Of a DNA stretch of 41,671 nt, positions 1 to 7,737 are shown piece after piece. Source of the stretch: Streptomyces aidingensis (GTDB taxonomy: Bacteria; Actinomycetota; Actinomycetes; Streptomycetales; Streptomycetaceae); contig NZ_FOLM01000028.1 in assembly GCF_900112355.1 (NCBI RefSeq), forward strand, positions 1-41,671. Direction: 5' to 3'. The notes beneath the pieces were generated by a model. It had not been told where the DNA came from. It saw only the letters and a program-made list of their open reading frames with translations, and did no database searches. Each line of letters opens with the position of its first letter. The first letter of the stretch is position 1. Both the position numbers and the translations under genes were made by a program.

Positions 1-1
1 C

Positions 2-1504
2 AGCCAGGCCCAGCCCGCCACCGGCACCTGGTACTACCTGGAGAACCGGCACTCCGGGAAGGTGCTGGACGTCTCCGACCGCAGCCAGGACAACGGCGCC
101 GGGCTCATCCAGTACGCCAACAACGGCGGCACCCACCAGCAGTTCCGCTTCCTGGACTCCGGGGACGGCTACTACCGCATCCAGGCCCGGCACTCGAACA
201 AGGTGCTGGATGTGTACGAGTGGAACGCCGACAACGGCGCCCAGATCGTGCAGTGGGACGATCTGAACGGCACCAACCAGCAGTTCCGGGCCGTCGATGC
301 CGGTGACGGCTACTACCGCTTCGTCAACCGCTTCAGCGGCAAGGCGCTCGATGTGTGGGAGTGGTCCACCGCCGACGGCGGCCGGATCTCCCAGTACGAC
401 GACGTCGGCGGCGCGAACCAGCAGTTCCGGCTGGTCCCCGCGGGCGGCGGCGGAAACCCGGGCACCGGCTGCGGCTCGGGCAGCTACCACGCCGAGGCGG
501 TGCAGAACGGCTCCACCTGGAACGCGCCCGGCTACAGCGGCTCCGACATGCTCTCCGCCATGCGCGCCGCGGTGAACAGCCTCACCCCCGGCCGTACCTC
601 CATGCAGCGGGTGGTGGTGCGCGGCTCCGGCAATGTGCCGGCCAACGCCTCGCTCGACCTGCCGAGCCACACCTCGGTCGAGGTGTGCGGCACCATCAAT
701 GTCACCGGTTCGGTGGGCAACAGCCATGCGCCGATCCGGGCCCGCAATGTGACCAATGTGGCGGTGCCGTATGTCAACATCACCGGCTCGCCGTACTTCG
801 GGATCTTCGCCCGGAATGTCAGCGGGCTGCATCTGGGCCAGATCGACCTGCGGCTCTCCGGCGGCCTGGGCATCCGGATCGACAACCACGACAACCGCAG
901 CGTGCGGACCACCAATGTGCGGATCGACAACGTCTATGTCTCGGGCACCGGCAACCACGGGGTGGAGACCTACGGCGTGGACGGGCTGACCATCGGCACG
1001 GTCACCGCGCGGAACACCGCCTACTCCGGGCTGCTGCTCAACGACACCATCAACGCCACGGTGCAGAAGGTGGACGCCCAGAACGCCGGCACCGGAACGG
1101 GTTACGCCGCGTTCCGGATGGCCAACCGGAACGGGCGGATCGGCAGCAGCTACCCGACCAACATCCGGGTCGGCGAGGTGATCGCCAGCGGCGGCGGACG
1201 CGGGGTGTTCTGCGTCTCCGAGAGCGGCGGCGCGGTCATCGACCGGGTGACGCTGACCGACACCGGAAACAACTCGGTGCTGATCGAGAACTGCTACAAC
1301 GTGACGATCGCCGCACAGAGCGGCACCATCACGCGCGGCGGTGAGTTCCGGCTGGCGGCACGGTCGGACTTCCCGGGCAACCGGGACATCACCATCCAGA
1401 ACCTGACCTTCAACAACACGTCGCTGCGCGAGAGTCCGTGCGGCACCAATGTCGTCTACCGCAATCTCACCCTGAACAACACCTCCAGGAACACCTGCTC
1501 CTGA
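2..1504 (+). CDS. Secreted ricin-type lectin / right-handed beta-helix protein (5' end missing)
   Basis: The reading frame is open from base 2, so the start and presumed signal peptide lie upstream of the window. The first ~145 residues form a ricin-B (beta-trefoil) sugar-binding domain: three subrepeats each end in an N/H-QQFR motif and carry K-V-L-D-V or K-A-L-D-V cores. A Gly-rich linker (GGGGNPGTGCGSG) leads to ~330 residues with short hydrophobic repeats such as NVTNVAVPYVNITG and NVRIDNVYVSG. These are typical of right-handed parallel beta-helix proteins, the fold of pectate lyases and GH28 polygalacturonases. Catalytic residues cannot be assigned by eye. Paired cysteines suggest extracellular disulfides. 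It probably binds and perhaps cleaves plant cell-wall polysaccharide, in keeping with the neighbouring sugar transporter. The fold is well supported; enzymatic activity is not proven. Confidence 0.85.
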   Translation, partial: SQAQPATGTWYYLENRHSGKVLDVSDRSQDNGAGLIQYANNGGTHQQFRFLDSGDGYYRIQARHSNKVLDVYEWNADNGAQIVQWDDLNGTNQQFRAVDAGDGYYRFVNRFSGKALDVWEWSTADGGRISQYDDVGGANQQFRLVPAGGGGNPGTGCGSGSYHAEAVQNGSTWNAPGYSGSDMLSAMRAAVNSLTPGRTSMQRVVVRGSGNVPANASLDLPSHTSVEVCGTINVTGSVGNSHAPIRARNVTNVAVPYVNITGSPYFGIFARNVSGLHLGQIDLRLSGGLGIRIDNHDNRSVRTTNVRIDNVYVSGTGNHGVETYGVDGLTIGTVTARNTAYSGLLLNDTINATVQKVDAQNAGTGTGYAAFRMANRNGRIGSSYPTNIRVGEVIASGGGRGVFCVSESGGAVIDRVTLTDTGNNSVLIENCYNVTIAAQSGTITRGGEFRLAARSDFPGNRDITIQNLTFNNTSLRESPCGTNVVYRNLTLNNTSRNTCS

Positions 1505-1516
1505 GCCCCCGGGCCG

Positions 1517-1565
1517 CCCGGCCGGGGCGCGCGCCGCGCCGCACCGGCGCCGCGCCCCGGCCGGG
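1517..1565 (+). terminator. Strong hairpin terminator after the lectin/beta-helix gene
   Basis: A perfect 15-bp inverted repeat, CCCGGCCGGGGCGCG at 1517-1531 and its complement at 1551-1565, begins 13 bases after the stop codon. There is no T tract, as is common for actinomycete terminators. Confidence 0.75.
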
Positions 1566-1640
1566 CACATCAGTTCGCAGGAACGTTTGTAGTAGCCAGG
1601 AGTGATCACACCATCGCCCTGGGCTGGTTATCGTGGGGAT

Positions 1641-1889
1641 GTGCCACAGTTCGCCGACGAAGCGCGGCCGAGGCTGCATGTCCTGCTCCGGATGGCCAGC
1701 GACGACCCGGAAGAGCGCAGATTGATCAGGCAGTACGCGGAGAGCACGCCGGATCCGCCGCTGATGAGTGCGGACGGCATCGCGACCCGGGGATGTCCCC
1801 GGTGCCGCGGCACGATGTGGCGCCACCGGGACGGGCAGGGTCTGTTCTGGGTGTGCTCCAGTTCGGTGTGCGGCTGGATGGAGATGTAG
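1641..1889 (+). CDS. Small zinc-ribbon protein, function unknown
   Basis: An 82-residue protein starting at GTG 1641 (VPQFADEARP). A longer ATG start at 1602 is possible, but its extra residues look non-coding. The N-terminal half is charged and helical. The C-terminal half carries a zinc-ribbon pattern, C-P-R-C-R-G followed ~15 residues later by C-S-S-S-V-C-G, resembling the ribbons of topoisomerase or nuclease C-termini. It ends with the aromatic motif GWMEM. TATCGT at 1630-1635 could be a -10 element, which would give a very short or absent leader. It sits alone between two terminators, so it is probably monocistronic. Nucleic-acid or protein binding is a guess from the ribbon alone. Confidence 0.7.
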   Translation: MPQFADEARPRLHVLLRMASDDPEERRLIRQYAESTPDPPLMSADGIATRGCPRCRGTMWRHRDGQGLFWVCSSSVCGWMEM

Positions 1890-1924
1890 GCCCCGGCCCT
1901 GCGCGAGCGAGCGACCGGGCGGGC

Positions 1925-1958
1925 GGGCGGTTCCCATGGCGAGGGGAGCCGCCCTTTT
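1925..1958 (+). terminator. Rho-independent terminator after the zinc-ribbon gene
   Basis: GGGCGGTTCCC (1925-1935) pairs with GGGAGCCGCCC (1944-1954), with one G-T wobble and an 8-nt loop. A TTTT tail follows at 1955-1958. Confidence 0.8.
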
Positions 1959-1981
1959 GCGTGTCCGGACGGCCCGGCGGC

Positions 1982-2011
1982 CGGCGGCATGGTGATCGGC
2001 GGCATGGTGAT
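1982..2011. repeat. Perfect 15-bp tandem duplication
   Basis: CGGCGGCATGGTGAT occurs at 1982-1996 and again directly at 1997-2011, in intergenic DNA. Function unknown; replication slippage is the simplest explanation. Confidence 0.8.
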
Positions 2012-2323
2012 TTTGGTCACCGGCGGGCCCCTGGGGAGCGGCCGGTGGAGGCCTCGGCCGCTGCCGCGCGGTAGCGGTCCGGCGGTGCCGGGTGACCGGC
2101 CGCGGTGGCCGGAATCATTCGTTCACCGGCGCGGCGAGTGATACTTGCAGAGGTACCTGTGAACATCTGGTCCGCGAGAGGAGTGCCGGTACCGAGCGCC
2201 CGCCGCCGCCCTGTTGCCCGGCGGCGGCACGGGGACACCGCCCCACATCGGCCCCGCACCCGCATACCGCGAGGGGTATACGGGGCCGAGGCTGGCGAGC
2301 GGTGCGTTCGAGCCTGATCGACT

Positions 2324-2337
2324 CCGAAAGATTTCGG
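2324..2337. promoter_or_regulatory. CCGAAA-GA-TTTCGG palindrome upstream of the SBP1 promoter
   Basis: Perfect 6-bp arms separated by GA, about 50 bp upstream of the -35 element. The half-site matches the CCGAAA/TTTCGG arms of the operator-like sites at 2433, 4064 and 40887. A degenerate counterpart (CCGAAAGA at 3909, CCGACAGATT at ~3930 and CCGACAGATTTCG at ~3942) lies at a similar place before SBP2. It looks like an auxiliary regulator site; this is inference. Confidence 0.5.
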
Positions 2338-2388
2338 TTGGCCTAGATCGCGGTTCGGCCTCAATCGAAGCTTCTTCCGTCCGATCCG

Positions 2389-2418
2389 TTGACGTCCGAG
2401 ACAGCGTCTCCCTAGGGT
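2389..2418 (+). promoter_or_regulatory. Promoter of the first sugar-binding gene
   Basis: TTGACG (2389-2394), an 18-bp spacer and TAGGGT (2413-2418). The same arrangement, TTGACC-N18-TAGGGT, precedes the paralogous gene at 4020-4049, so the two promoters were duplicated with their genes. The consensus fits the housekeeping sigma factor. Confidence 0.7.
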
Positions 2419-2432
2419 GCGCCTACGAAACA

Positions 2433-2449
2433 TTCGGCAACCCGCCGAA
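2433..2449. promoter_or_regulatory. Operator-like palindrome TTCGG-N7-CCGAA (copy 1)
   Basis: The arms are 2433-2437 and 2445-2449, just downstream of the expected transcription start of SBP1, where a bound repressor would block transcription. Flanks are also conserved: ACGAAA before and a TTTTTGA-like tract after. The same element occurs at 4064-4080 and 40887-40903. Confidence 0.65.
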
Positions 2450-2481
2450 ACTTTTTGATCTGAGTGCAAAGGGGCACGACC

Positions 2482-3768
2482 ATGTCGTTGCGTCGGCGAA
2501 GTCTGATGGGCCTGGCTGCCTCTGCGGCGGCCTCCGCACTCGTCCTCAGTGCGTGCGGAGGGGACGATGGGGGCGAGTCCGCAGACGGCAATGTGACAGT
2601 TGAGTGGTGGCACATCGGTACCGCCGAGCCCAACAAGAGCCTTTACGCGGACTGGGCGAAGGAATACGAGACCGCCAATCCCGGTGTCAAGATCAAGATC
2701 ACCGAGATGGAGAACGAGGCGTTCAAGTCGAAGATGACCACGCAGCTCGCCGCGGGCGACCTGCCGGACATCTTCTCGACCTGGGGCGGCGGCGTGCTGG
2801 CCCAGCAGGTGGAGGCAGGCCTGGTCAAGGACCTGAGCGAGCCCGCCGCCGACACCATCAACACCATGACCGAGGCCGCGCTGTCGGCCTACCAGATCGA
2901 CGGCAAGACCTACGGGCTGCCGATCGACGCCGGCATGGTCGGCTTCTGGTACAACAAGGCGCTGTTCGCCGAGGCGGGCATCGAGGCGCCGCCGGCCACC
3001 TGGACCGAGTTCCTGGACGCCGTGCAGAAGCTCAAGGACGCCGACATCACGCCGATAGCCCTGGCCGGCAAGGAGAAGTGGCCGGGCCACTTCTACTGGA
3101 CCTACCTGGCCATGCGCATGGGCGGTCTGCAGATGCTGCAGGACGCCGCGGAGTCGAACGACTTCACCGCCGAGGGCTTCGTCCAGGCCGGTGAGAAGCT
3201 CCAGGAGCTGGCCGACCTGGAGCCCTTCCAGGAGGGCTTCATGGGCGCCGACTACTCCACCCCGGACGGCCAGGCCGCCCTGGTGGGCTCCGGCAAGGCC
3301 GCCATGGAGCTGATGGGCCAGTGGGCCCCGTCCGTGGAGAAGGACGCCGGCGGCGGCATCGGTGAGGACCTGGCCTTCTTCCCCTTCCCGGAGGTCGAGG
3401 GCGGCGTCGGCTCCGGCACCGAGGTGCTGGGCGGCGGCAACGGCTTCGCCGTGGCCGAGGACGCCCCGGACGAGGCCGTGGACTTCCTGGCCTTCATCTC
3501 CGAGCGTGAGCAGCAGGCCGCGTTCGCCGAGTCGGGTGCCGGTCTGCCGGTGCTCCAGGACTCCGTGGACCTGGTCCAGGACGCCAACCTGAAGGTCGTC
3601 GCCGAGACGGTGGCCACCTCCACCGGTTTCCAGCTCTACCTCGACCAGGCCTACGCCCCCGCGGTCGGCGGCCAGGTCAACGACAGCGTGGCCGAGCTGC
3701 TGGGCGGCACCGCCACGCCGGAGCAGGTCACCGAGGCGATCACCGCCACCGCGCAGGCCGAGGGCTGA
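2482..3768 (+). CDS. Sugar ABC transporter substrate-binding lipoprotein (SBP1)
   Basis: 428 residues from ATG 2482, with AAAGGGG just upstream; the in-frame GTG at 2464 is less likely because it overlaps the ribosome-binding site. The N-terminus is a lipoprotein signal (MSLRRRSLMG, hydrophobic stretch, lipobox LSAC), so the mature protein is anchored outside the membrane. The rest matches the carbohydrate SBP family 1: YADWAKEYETANPGVKIKI near the N-terminus, DLPDIFSTWGGG, YNKALFAEAGIEAPPATW and a late SGAGLPVL segment. It should capture an oligosaccharide for the permeases at 5779-7721. A close paralogue follows at 4111, roughly three quarters identical by eye. The ligand is unknown; the shared operator with a GH11 xylanase makes a plant-derived oligosaccharide plausible. 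Confidence 0.93.
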   Translation: MSLRRRSLMGLAASAAASALVLSACGGDDGGESADGNVTVEWWHIGTAEPNKSLYADWAKEYETANPGVKIKITEMENEAFKSKMTTQLAAGDLPDIFSTWGGGVLAQQVEAGLVKDLSEPAADTINTMTEAALSAYQIDGKTYGLPIDAGMVGFWYNKALFAEAGIEAPPATWTEFLDAVQKLKDADITPIALAGKEKWPGHFYWTYLAMRMGGLQMLQDAAESNDFTAEGFVQAGEKLQELADLEPFQEGFMGADYSTPDGQAALVGSGKAAMELMGQWAPSVEKDAGGGIGEDLAFFPFPEVEGGVGSGTEVLGGGNGFAVAEDAPDEAVDFLAFISEREQQAAFAESGAGLPVLQDSVDLVQDANLKVVAETVATSTGFQLYLDQAYAPAVGGQVNDSVAELLGGTATPEQVTEAITATAQAEG

Positions 3769-3786
3769 GACCCGGGTCCGGTCCGT

Positions 3787-3871
3787 CCGGCGCGGTCGTC
3801 TCTCCCTCTCGCCCCCCGCAGTGGTGGCCGCGCCGGCCGGGAGCCCGGGGCACGTGCCGTGTGCCCCGGGC
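3787..3871 (+). terminator. Two hairpins after SBP1, likely terminator
   Basis: CCGGCGCGG (3787-3795) pairs with CCGCGCCGG (3828-3836). A second, tight hairpin has perfect 11-bp arms: GCCCGGGGCAC (3843-3853), a 7-nt loop, then the complement (3861-3871). No T tail is present. Confidence 0.55.
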
Positions 3872-4019
3872 CCCGCGGTCGCCGGACGGCCGGTGGCGCC
3901 GGTCCGATCCGAAAGAATCCCGACAGATTCTCCGACAGATTTCGTGGTCGTCGAGTGGCCTTTCGACGCGGGCAGGGAATCGTTTCCGCTTCGATCTCGC
4001 GTGATGTGGCGGCCAGGCG

Positions 4020-4049
4020 TTGACCTGCGAGGAGAAGGCTCCATAGGGT
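4020..4049 (+). promoter_or_regulatory. Promoter of the second sugar-binding gene
   Basis: TTGACC (4020-4025), an 18-bp spacer and TAGGGT (4044-4049), an arrangement identical to the promoter at 2389-2418. Confidence 0.7.
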
Positions 4050-4063
4050 GCGTCTACGAAAAA

Positions 4064-4080
4064 TTCGGATTGTGGCCGAA
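4064..4080. promoter_or_regulatory. Operator-like palindrome TTCGG-N7-CCGAA (copy 2)
   Basis: Arms at 4064-4068 and 4076-4080 in the leader of SBP2, with ACGAAAA before and AAGTTTTGA after. The 7-bp centres differ between copies (CAACCCG and ATTGTGG) while the arms are kept, as expected for a protein-binding site. Confidence 0.65.
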
Positions 4081-4110
4081 AAGTTTTGAACGAGTGCAAA
4101 GGGGCACAAC

Positions 4111-5388
4111 ATGTCCTTGCGTCGGCGGGGCCTGCTGGCTGTGGGAGCCGTGGCCGCCGCGTCCTCGCTACTGCTGAGTGCGTGCGGCGTGGCGTCGGGC
4201 GATGACGGCGAGGTGACCATCGAGTGGATGCACATCGGCACCACCGAGCCGAACAAGACCATCTACGAGGAGTGGGCCAGGGACTTCGAGGCCGCCAACC
4301 CCGGGGTGAAGATCGACATCACCACCCTGGAGAACGAGGCCTTCAAGTCCAAGATGACCACCCTCATCGCGGCCGGTGACCTGCCCGACATCTTCTCCAC
4401 CTGGGGCGGCGGTGTGCTGACCCAGCAGGTGGACGCCAACCTGGTGCGCGACCTGAGCGTGGTCGGCGCGCCCGCCCTGGACTCGTTCACCACCGCCGCC
4501 ATCACCCCGTACAAGATCCACGGGAATGTCTACGCCATCCCGATCGACGCCGGTATGGTCGGCTTCTGGTACAACAAGGCTCTCTTCGCCGAGGCGGGCA
4601 TCGAGGAGCCGCCCGCCACCTGGGAGGAGTTCCTGGACGTGGTGCAGGCGCTGAAGGACGCCGGCATCACCCCCATCGCGCTGGCCGGCCAGGAGAAGTG
4701 GCCGGGCCACTTCTACTGGGCCTACCTGGCCATGCGCATCGGCGGCCTGGACATGCTCACCTCCGCCGCCACCAGCAACGACTTCTCCGCCCCCGGCTTT
4801 GTGGAGGCGGGTGAGAAGCTTCAGGAGCTGGCCGCGATGGAGCCCTTCCAGGAGGGCTTCATGGGCGCCGCCTACTCCACCCCGGACGGCCAGGCCGCCC
4901 TGATGGGCTCCGGCAAGGCCGCCATGGAGCTGATGGGCCAGTGGGCCCCGTCGGTCCAGGCGGACTCCGGCGGCGGCATCGGCGAGGACCTCGGCTTCTT
5001 CCCCTTCCCGGAGGTCGAGGGCGGCGAGGGCAACATCAGGGAGGCGTTCGGCGGCGGCAACGGCTTCGCGCTCGCCGCGGACTCGCCCCCCGAGGCGGTG
5101 GACTTCCTGCTCTTCATCTCGGAGCGGGAGCAGCACGCCAAGTTCGTCGAGTCCGGCGCGGGACTGCCGTCCCTGGCCGGCGCGGTGGACATGGTCCAGG
5201 ACGAGAACCTGCGGATGGTCGCGCAGGAACTCGCCGACGCCACCGGATTCCAGCTCTACCTCGACCAGGCCTTCCCGCCGGCGGTGGGCGGCCAGGTCAA
5301 CGACAGCGTCGCGGAGCTGATCGCCGGAAACGTGACGCCGGAGGAGGTCGCCGAGGCCATCTCGATCACCGCCCAGACCGAGGGCTGA
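4111..5388 (+). CDS. Sugar ABC transporter substrate-binding lipoprotein, paralogue (SBP2)
   Basis: 425 residues from ATG 4111, with the same AAAGGGG ribosome-binding sequence as SBP1. It has a lipoprotein signal (MSLRRRGLLAVG, lipobox LSAC) and a carbohydrate SBP family 1 fold: DLPDIFSTWGGG, YNKALFAEAGIEEPPATW, EKWPGHFYWAYLAMR and the C-terminal GFQLYLDQAFPPAVGGQVND, all shared with SBP1. Differences are spread along the chain, including WMHIGTTEPNK against WWHIGTAEPNK at the mature N-terminus. This points to an old duplication with possible ligand divergence. A strong hairpin follows the stop, so the permeases probably receive only read-through or separately started transcripts, and binding protein would be made in excess. 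Confidence 0.93.
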   Translation: MSLRRRGLLAVGAVAAASSLLLSACGVASGDDGEVTIEWMHIGTTEPNKTIYEEWARDFEAANPGVKIDITTLENEAFKSKMTTLIAAGDLPDIFSTWGGGVLTQQVDANLVRDLSVVGAPALDSFTTAAITPYKIHGNVYAIPIDAGMVGFWYNKALFAEAGIEEPPATWEEFLDVVQALKDAGITPIALAGQEKWPGHFYWAYLAMRIGGLDMLTSAATSNDFSAPGFVEAGEKLQELAAMEPFQEGFMGAAYSTPDGQAALMGSGKAAMELMGQWAPSVQADSGGGIGEDLGFFPFPEVEGGEGNIREAFGGGNGFALAADSPPEAVDFLLFISEREQHAKFVESGAGLPSLAGAVDMVQDENLRMVAQELADATGFQLYLDQAFPPAVGGQVNDSVAELIAGNVTPEEVAEAISITAQTEG

Positions 5389-5409
5389 CGAGGGCCGAGG
5401 CCCACAGAC

Positions 5410-5457
5410 GGCCGCGCCGGACACAGAGGAGAGCCGGTCCCGTCCGGCGCGGCCTTT
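5410..5457 (+). terminator. Intra-operon terminator or attenuator after SBP2
   Basis: Perfect 13-bp arms: GGCCGCGCCGGAC at 5410-5422 and its complement at 5442-5454, followed by TTT. It lies between the binding-protein and permease genes of one transport system. Confidence 0.75.
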
Positions 5458-5458
5458 C

Positions 5459-5490
5459 CTCCCGGAGAACTCCCGGAGAACTCCCGGAGA
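5459..5490. repeat. Three 11-bp tandem repeats, CTCCCGGAGAA
   Basis: Copies start at 5459, 5470 and 5481; the last is one base short. Each contains the palindrome CTCC-C-GGAG, so the sites fall on one face of the helix. They follow the hairpin directly and could be a protein-binding array or simple slippage. Confidence 0.6.
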
Positions 5491-5778
5491 CTTCCGGACC
5501 CCGGGCCGCGCGTTCAACTGAATCGCACAACCGAACAGCGCAGAAACCGGCGGATCGCATCCGCACCACCCGAAAGCGCCCCGGGCACCCCCCGTTCGGC
5601 GCAGCACAACGGCCAGCCCCATGCACGATCACATACAACTCAGGTCGCGACGGCACAGCGCGGTGCCGGCCAGAGCGACACCGACCGCAACCCCGGCAGG
5701 GTCGGCTCCCGCCCCAGCCGCGCAACCGGCCGAAACCCCGGCCGCACACCTTTTCGTACCGAATCGGAGCGACGAGAC

Positions 5779-6786
5779 ATGACACCTCCGGTGATGACCG
5801 GCGAGCGGAGCGCCGCCGCGGGCGGAGGACACGCCCGCGTGCGGAAGTCCCGCACGTCCACGGGCTCCGCCGCCCGCAACCGCAGCAGGCGCCGCGGCAC
5901 CATCGCCCTCTTCATGGCACCCGCGCTGCTGCTCTACACGCTGCTGGTCCTCGTGCCGGTCGCACTGGCGATCTACTTCAGCTGGTTCAAGTGGAACGGC
6001 TTCGGCGGGCTGCCGACCGACTTCATCGGGTTCGACAACTTCACCCGGATGCTCGAGGACCCGCTGTTCACCGGCGACCTGCGCCGCGGCGGCCTGCTGG
6101 TGGTGCTCTCGCTCCTCGTGCAGCTTCCGCTCTCGCTGGGCCTGGCGCTGCTGCTCAACCAGCGGATGCGCGGCCGTGCCCTGTACCGGCTGCTGTTCTT
6201 CGCGCCGTATGTGATCTCCGAGGTCATCACCGGTGTGCTGTTCAGCCTGATCCTTTCGCCCCAGGACGGCCTGTTCAACCAGATCCTGGGCAGCGTCGGC
6301 CTGGAGTCCTGGCAGAAGGCCTGGCTGGCCGAGCCGGACACCGTGATGATCGCCCTGTTCGTGGTCATCACCTGGCGGTTCTTCGGCTTCCACACCATCC
6401 TCTACCTGGCCGGCCGGCAGTCCATCCCGGGCGAGCTGTACGAGGCGGCCTCGCTGGACGGCGCCAGCGGCTGGCACCAGTTCCGGCACATCACCCTGCC
6501 GCTGCTCGGCCCCACCATCCGGATCAGCGCCTTCCTGTCGGTGATCGGCACCATCCAGCTCTTCGACCTGGTGTGGATCCTCACCCGGGGCGGCCCCGTG
6601 CACTCCTCCGAGACGCTGGCCGTGACCATGTTCGACTACGGCTTCCAGCGCTACCAGATCGGCTACGCCAGCGCCTTCAGCGTGGCGATCTTCATGATCA
6701 GCATGGTCTTCGCGCTGCTCTACATGCGGTTCGTTATGCGCCGTGACACCGCGGGCGCCCTCACCACCATGGGAGGCAGGAAGTGA
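5779..6786 (+). CDS. Sugar ABC transporter permease (MalF/UgpA type)
   Basis: 335 residues from ATG 5779, preceded by GGAG. After a basic cytoplasmic N-terminus (RNRSRRRGTIALF) come about six membrane segments. The binding-protein-dependent permease EAA loop is seen as GELYEAASLDGASGWHQFRHITLPLL, the site that contacts the ATPase. The RxFFGFHTILYLAG segment is also typical of the MalF/UgpA group. It overlaps the next permease by 4 nt and should form a heterodimer with it, importing the sugar captured by SBP1/SBP2. No ATPase gene lies nearby; streptomycete sugar importers generally share a multi-use ATPase (MsiK) encoded elsewhere, which probably applies here. Confidence 0.93.
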   Translation: MTPPVMTGERSAAAGGGHARVRKSRTSTGSAARNRSRRRGTIALFMAPALLLYTLLVLVPVALAIYFSWFKWNGFGGLPTDFIGFDNFTRMLEDPLFTGDLRRGGLLVVLSLLVQLPLSLGLALLLNQRMRGRALYRLLFFAPYVISEVITGVLFSLILSPQDGLFNQILGSVGLESWQKAWLAEPDTVMIALFVVITWRFFGFHTILYLAGRQSIPGELYEAASLDGASGWHQFRHITLPLLGPTIRISAFLSVIGTIQLFDLVWILTRGGPVHSSETLAVTMFDYGFQRYQIGYASAFSVAIFMISMVFALLYMRFVMRRDTAGALTTMGGRK

Positions 6787-7721
6787 CTGCCCGCACCGAC
6801 AAGACCGTCCAGCAGGCGGCCGGCCCGGCCGCCGGGGTGAGCAAGGACGGCGCCCGGCCGGTCAAGATCCGCCGCCGCGCCTCCGACGGCGGGCGGCGCA
6901 GGCCGCTGCCGGCCGCGCTCTCGCTGCACGCGCTGGCCCTGATCCTGGTGGCACTGGTACTGGTGCCGCTGCTGTTCGCCATCATCGGCGGCTTCAAGGA
7001 CACCACCCAGCTCTCCGACAACGCCTTCGGTCTGCCCGACCCCTGGCGCCCGGAGAACTACACCGACGTGCTCACGGCCGGCGACTTCTGGCGGCAGTTG
7101 TTCAACAGCACGCTGGTCGCCCTCGGCACCACCGTGATCGTGGTGATCGCCGGGGCCATGGTGGCCTTTGTGATGGCCCGGTTCTCGTTCCGCGGCCGGG
7201 AGGGCTTCTTCACCCTCTTCACCGTCGGCCTGATGTTCCCGCCCGCGGTGGCGATCCTGCCGCTGTTCGTGCTGCTGCGCGAGATGAGCCTGCTGGACAA
7301 CCCGTTCGGCGTGATCCTGCCGCAGGCCGCCTTCGGCCTGCCGATCACCATCATCATCCTGCGCGGCTTCTTCCGGGAGGTCCCGCACGAGGTGGAGGAG
7401 GCGGCCATTCTGGACGGCTGCTCCCCGGCCGGCTTCTTCTGGCGCATCCTGATGCCGATGTCCCGCCCGGCGCTGGCCACCGTCGCGGTGCTGTCGCTCG
7501 TGGTGAGCTGGAACAACTACTTCCTGCCGCTGGTCGTCTTCACCGATCCCGACTGGTGGACGCTGCCGCTGGGCGTTCAGCAGTTCCAGGGCCAGTACGC
7601 GTCCGACACCGCCAAGGTTCTCGCCTATCTGGTGCTCGCCATGCTGCCCGCGCTCGGGTTCTTCGCGATCGCCGAACGCCACCTGGCCAGCGGTCTGACC
7701 GCCGGCGCCACCAAGGGATGA
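6783..7721 (+). CDS. Sugar ABC transporter permease (MalG/UgpE type)
   Basis: 312 residues from GTG 6783, overlapping the previous stop in GTGA, with GGGAGGCAGG as ribosome-binding site. A basic N-terminal tail precedes six predicted membrane segments. The EAA loop reads EVEEAAILDGCSPAGFFWRILMP, and the C-terminal HLASGLTAGATKG is the classic end of MalG-type permeases. It pairs with the product of 5779-6786. Translational coupling supports equal synthesis of the two halves. The GH5 gene starts 16 bp later, so uptake and hydrolysis appear to be one transcription unit. Confidence 0.93.
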   Translation: MTARTDKTVQQAAGPAAGVSKDGARPVKIRRRASDGGRRRPLPAALSLHALALILVALVLVPLLFAIIGGFKDTTQLSDNAFGLPDPWRPENYTDVLTAGDFWRQLFNSTLVALGTTVIVVIAGAMVAFVMARFSFRGREGFFTLFTVGLMFPPAVAILPLFVLLREMSLLDNPFGVILPQAAFGLPITIIILRGFFREVPHEVEEAAILDGCSPAGFFWRILMPMSRPALATVAVLSLVVSWNNYFLPLVVFTDPDWWTLPLGVQQFQGQYASDTAKVLAYLVLAMLPALGFFAIAERHLASGLTAGATKG

Positions 7722-7737
7722 GAGGGGACGACCGACC

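Larger units (their letters stand above)
1890..2481. other. 592-bp intergenic region upstream of the first sugar-binding gene
   Basis: No convincing gene is seen here. It holds a terminator (1925-1958), a perfect 15-bp tandem duplication (1982-2011), a CCGAAA-GA-TTTCGG palindrome (2324-2337), a sigma-70-type promoter (2389-2418) and an operator-like palindrome (2433-2449). The GC content drops near 2320-2460 relative to the surrounding genes. Confidence 0.6.
3769..4110. other. 342-bp intergenic region between the two sugar-binding genes
   Basis: No gene is seen. It contains hairpins at 3787-3871, degenerate CCGA(A/C)AGATT half-sites at 3909-3953, and a promoter and operator (4020-4080) duplicated from the upstream copy. 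Each binding protein therefore appears to be transcribed separately. Confidence 0.6.
5389..5778. other. 390-bp gap between SBP2 and the permease genes
   Basis: No gene is seen. The gap holds a strong terminator-like hairpin (5410-5457), three 11-bp tandem repeats (5459-5490), a GCGGAT-CGC-ATCCGC inverted repeat (5550-5564), CCGAAA half-sites at 5570 and 5730, and CCGAATCGG at 5759-5767 just before the permease ribosome-binding site. No clear -35/-10 pair could be picked. Confidence 0.55.

Noticed and set aside
2017..4044. A 675-codon minus-strand open frame opposite SBP1, and a similar one opposite SBP2 (4168-5622)
   Set aside because: These are mirror frames of well-supported plus-strand genes, caused by high GC third positions. 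The translations are repetitive and Gly/Leu/Val/Gln-rich, with no family motifs.
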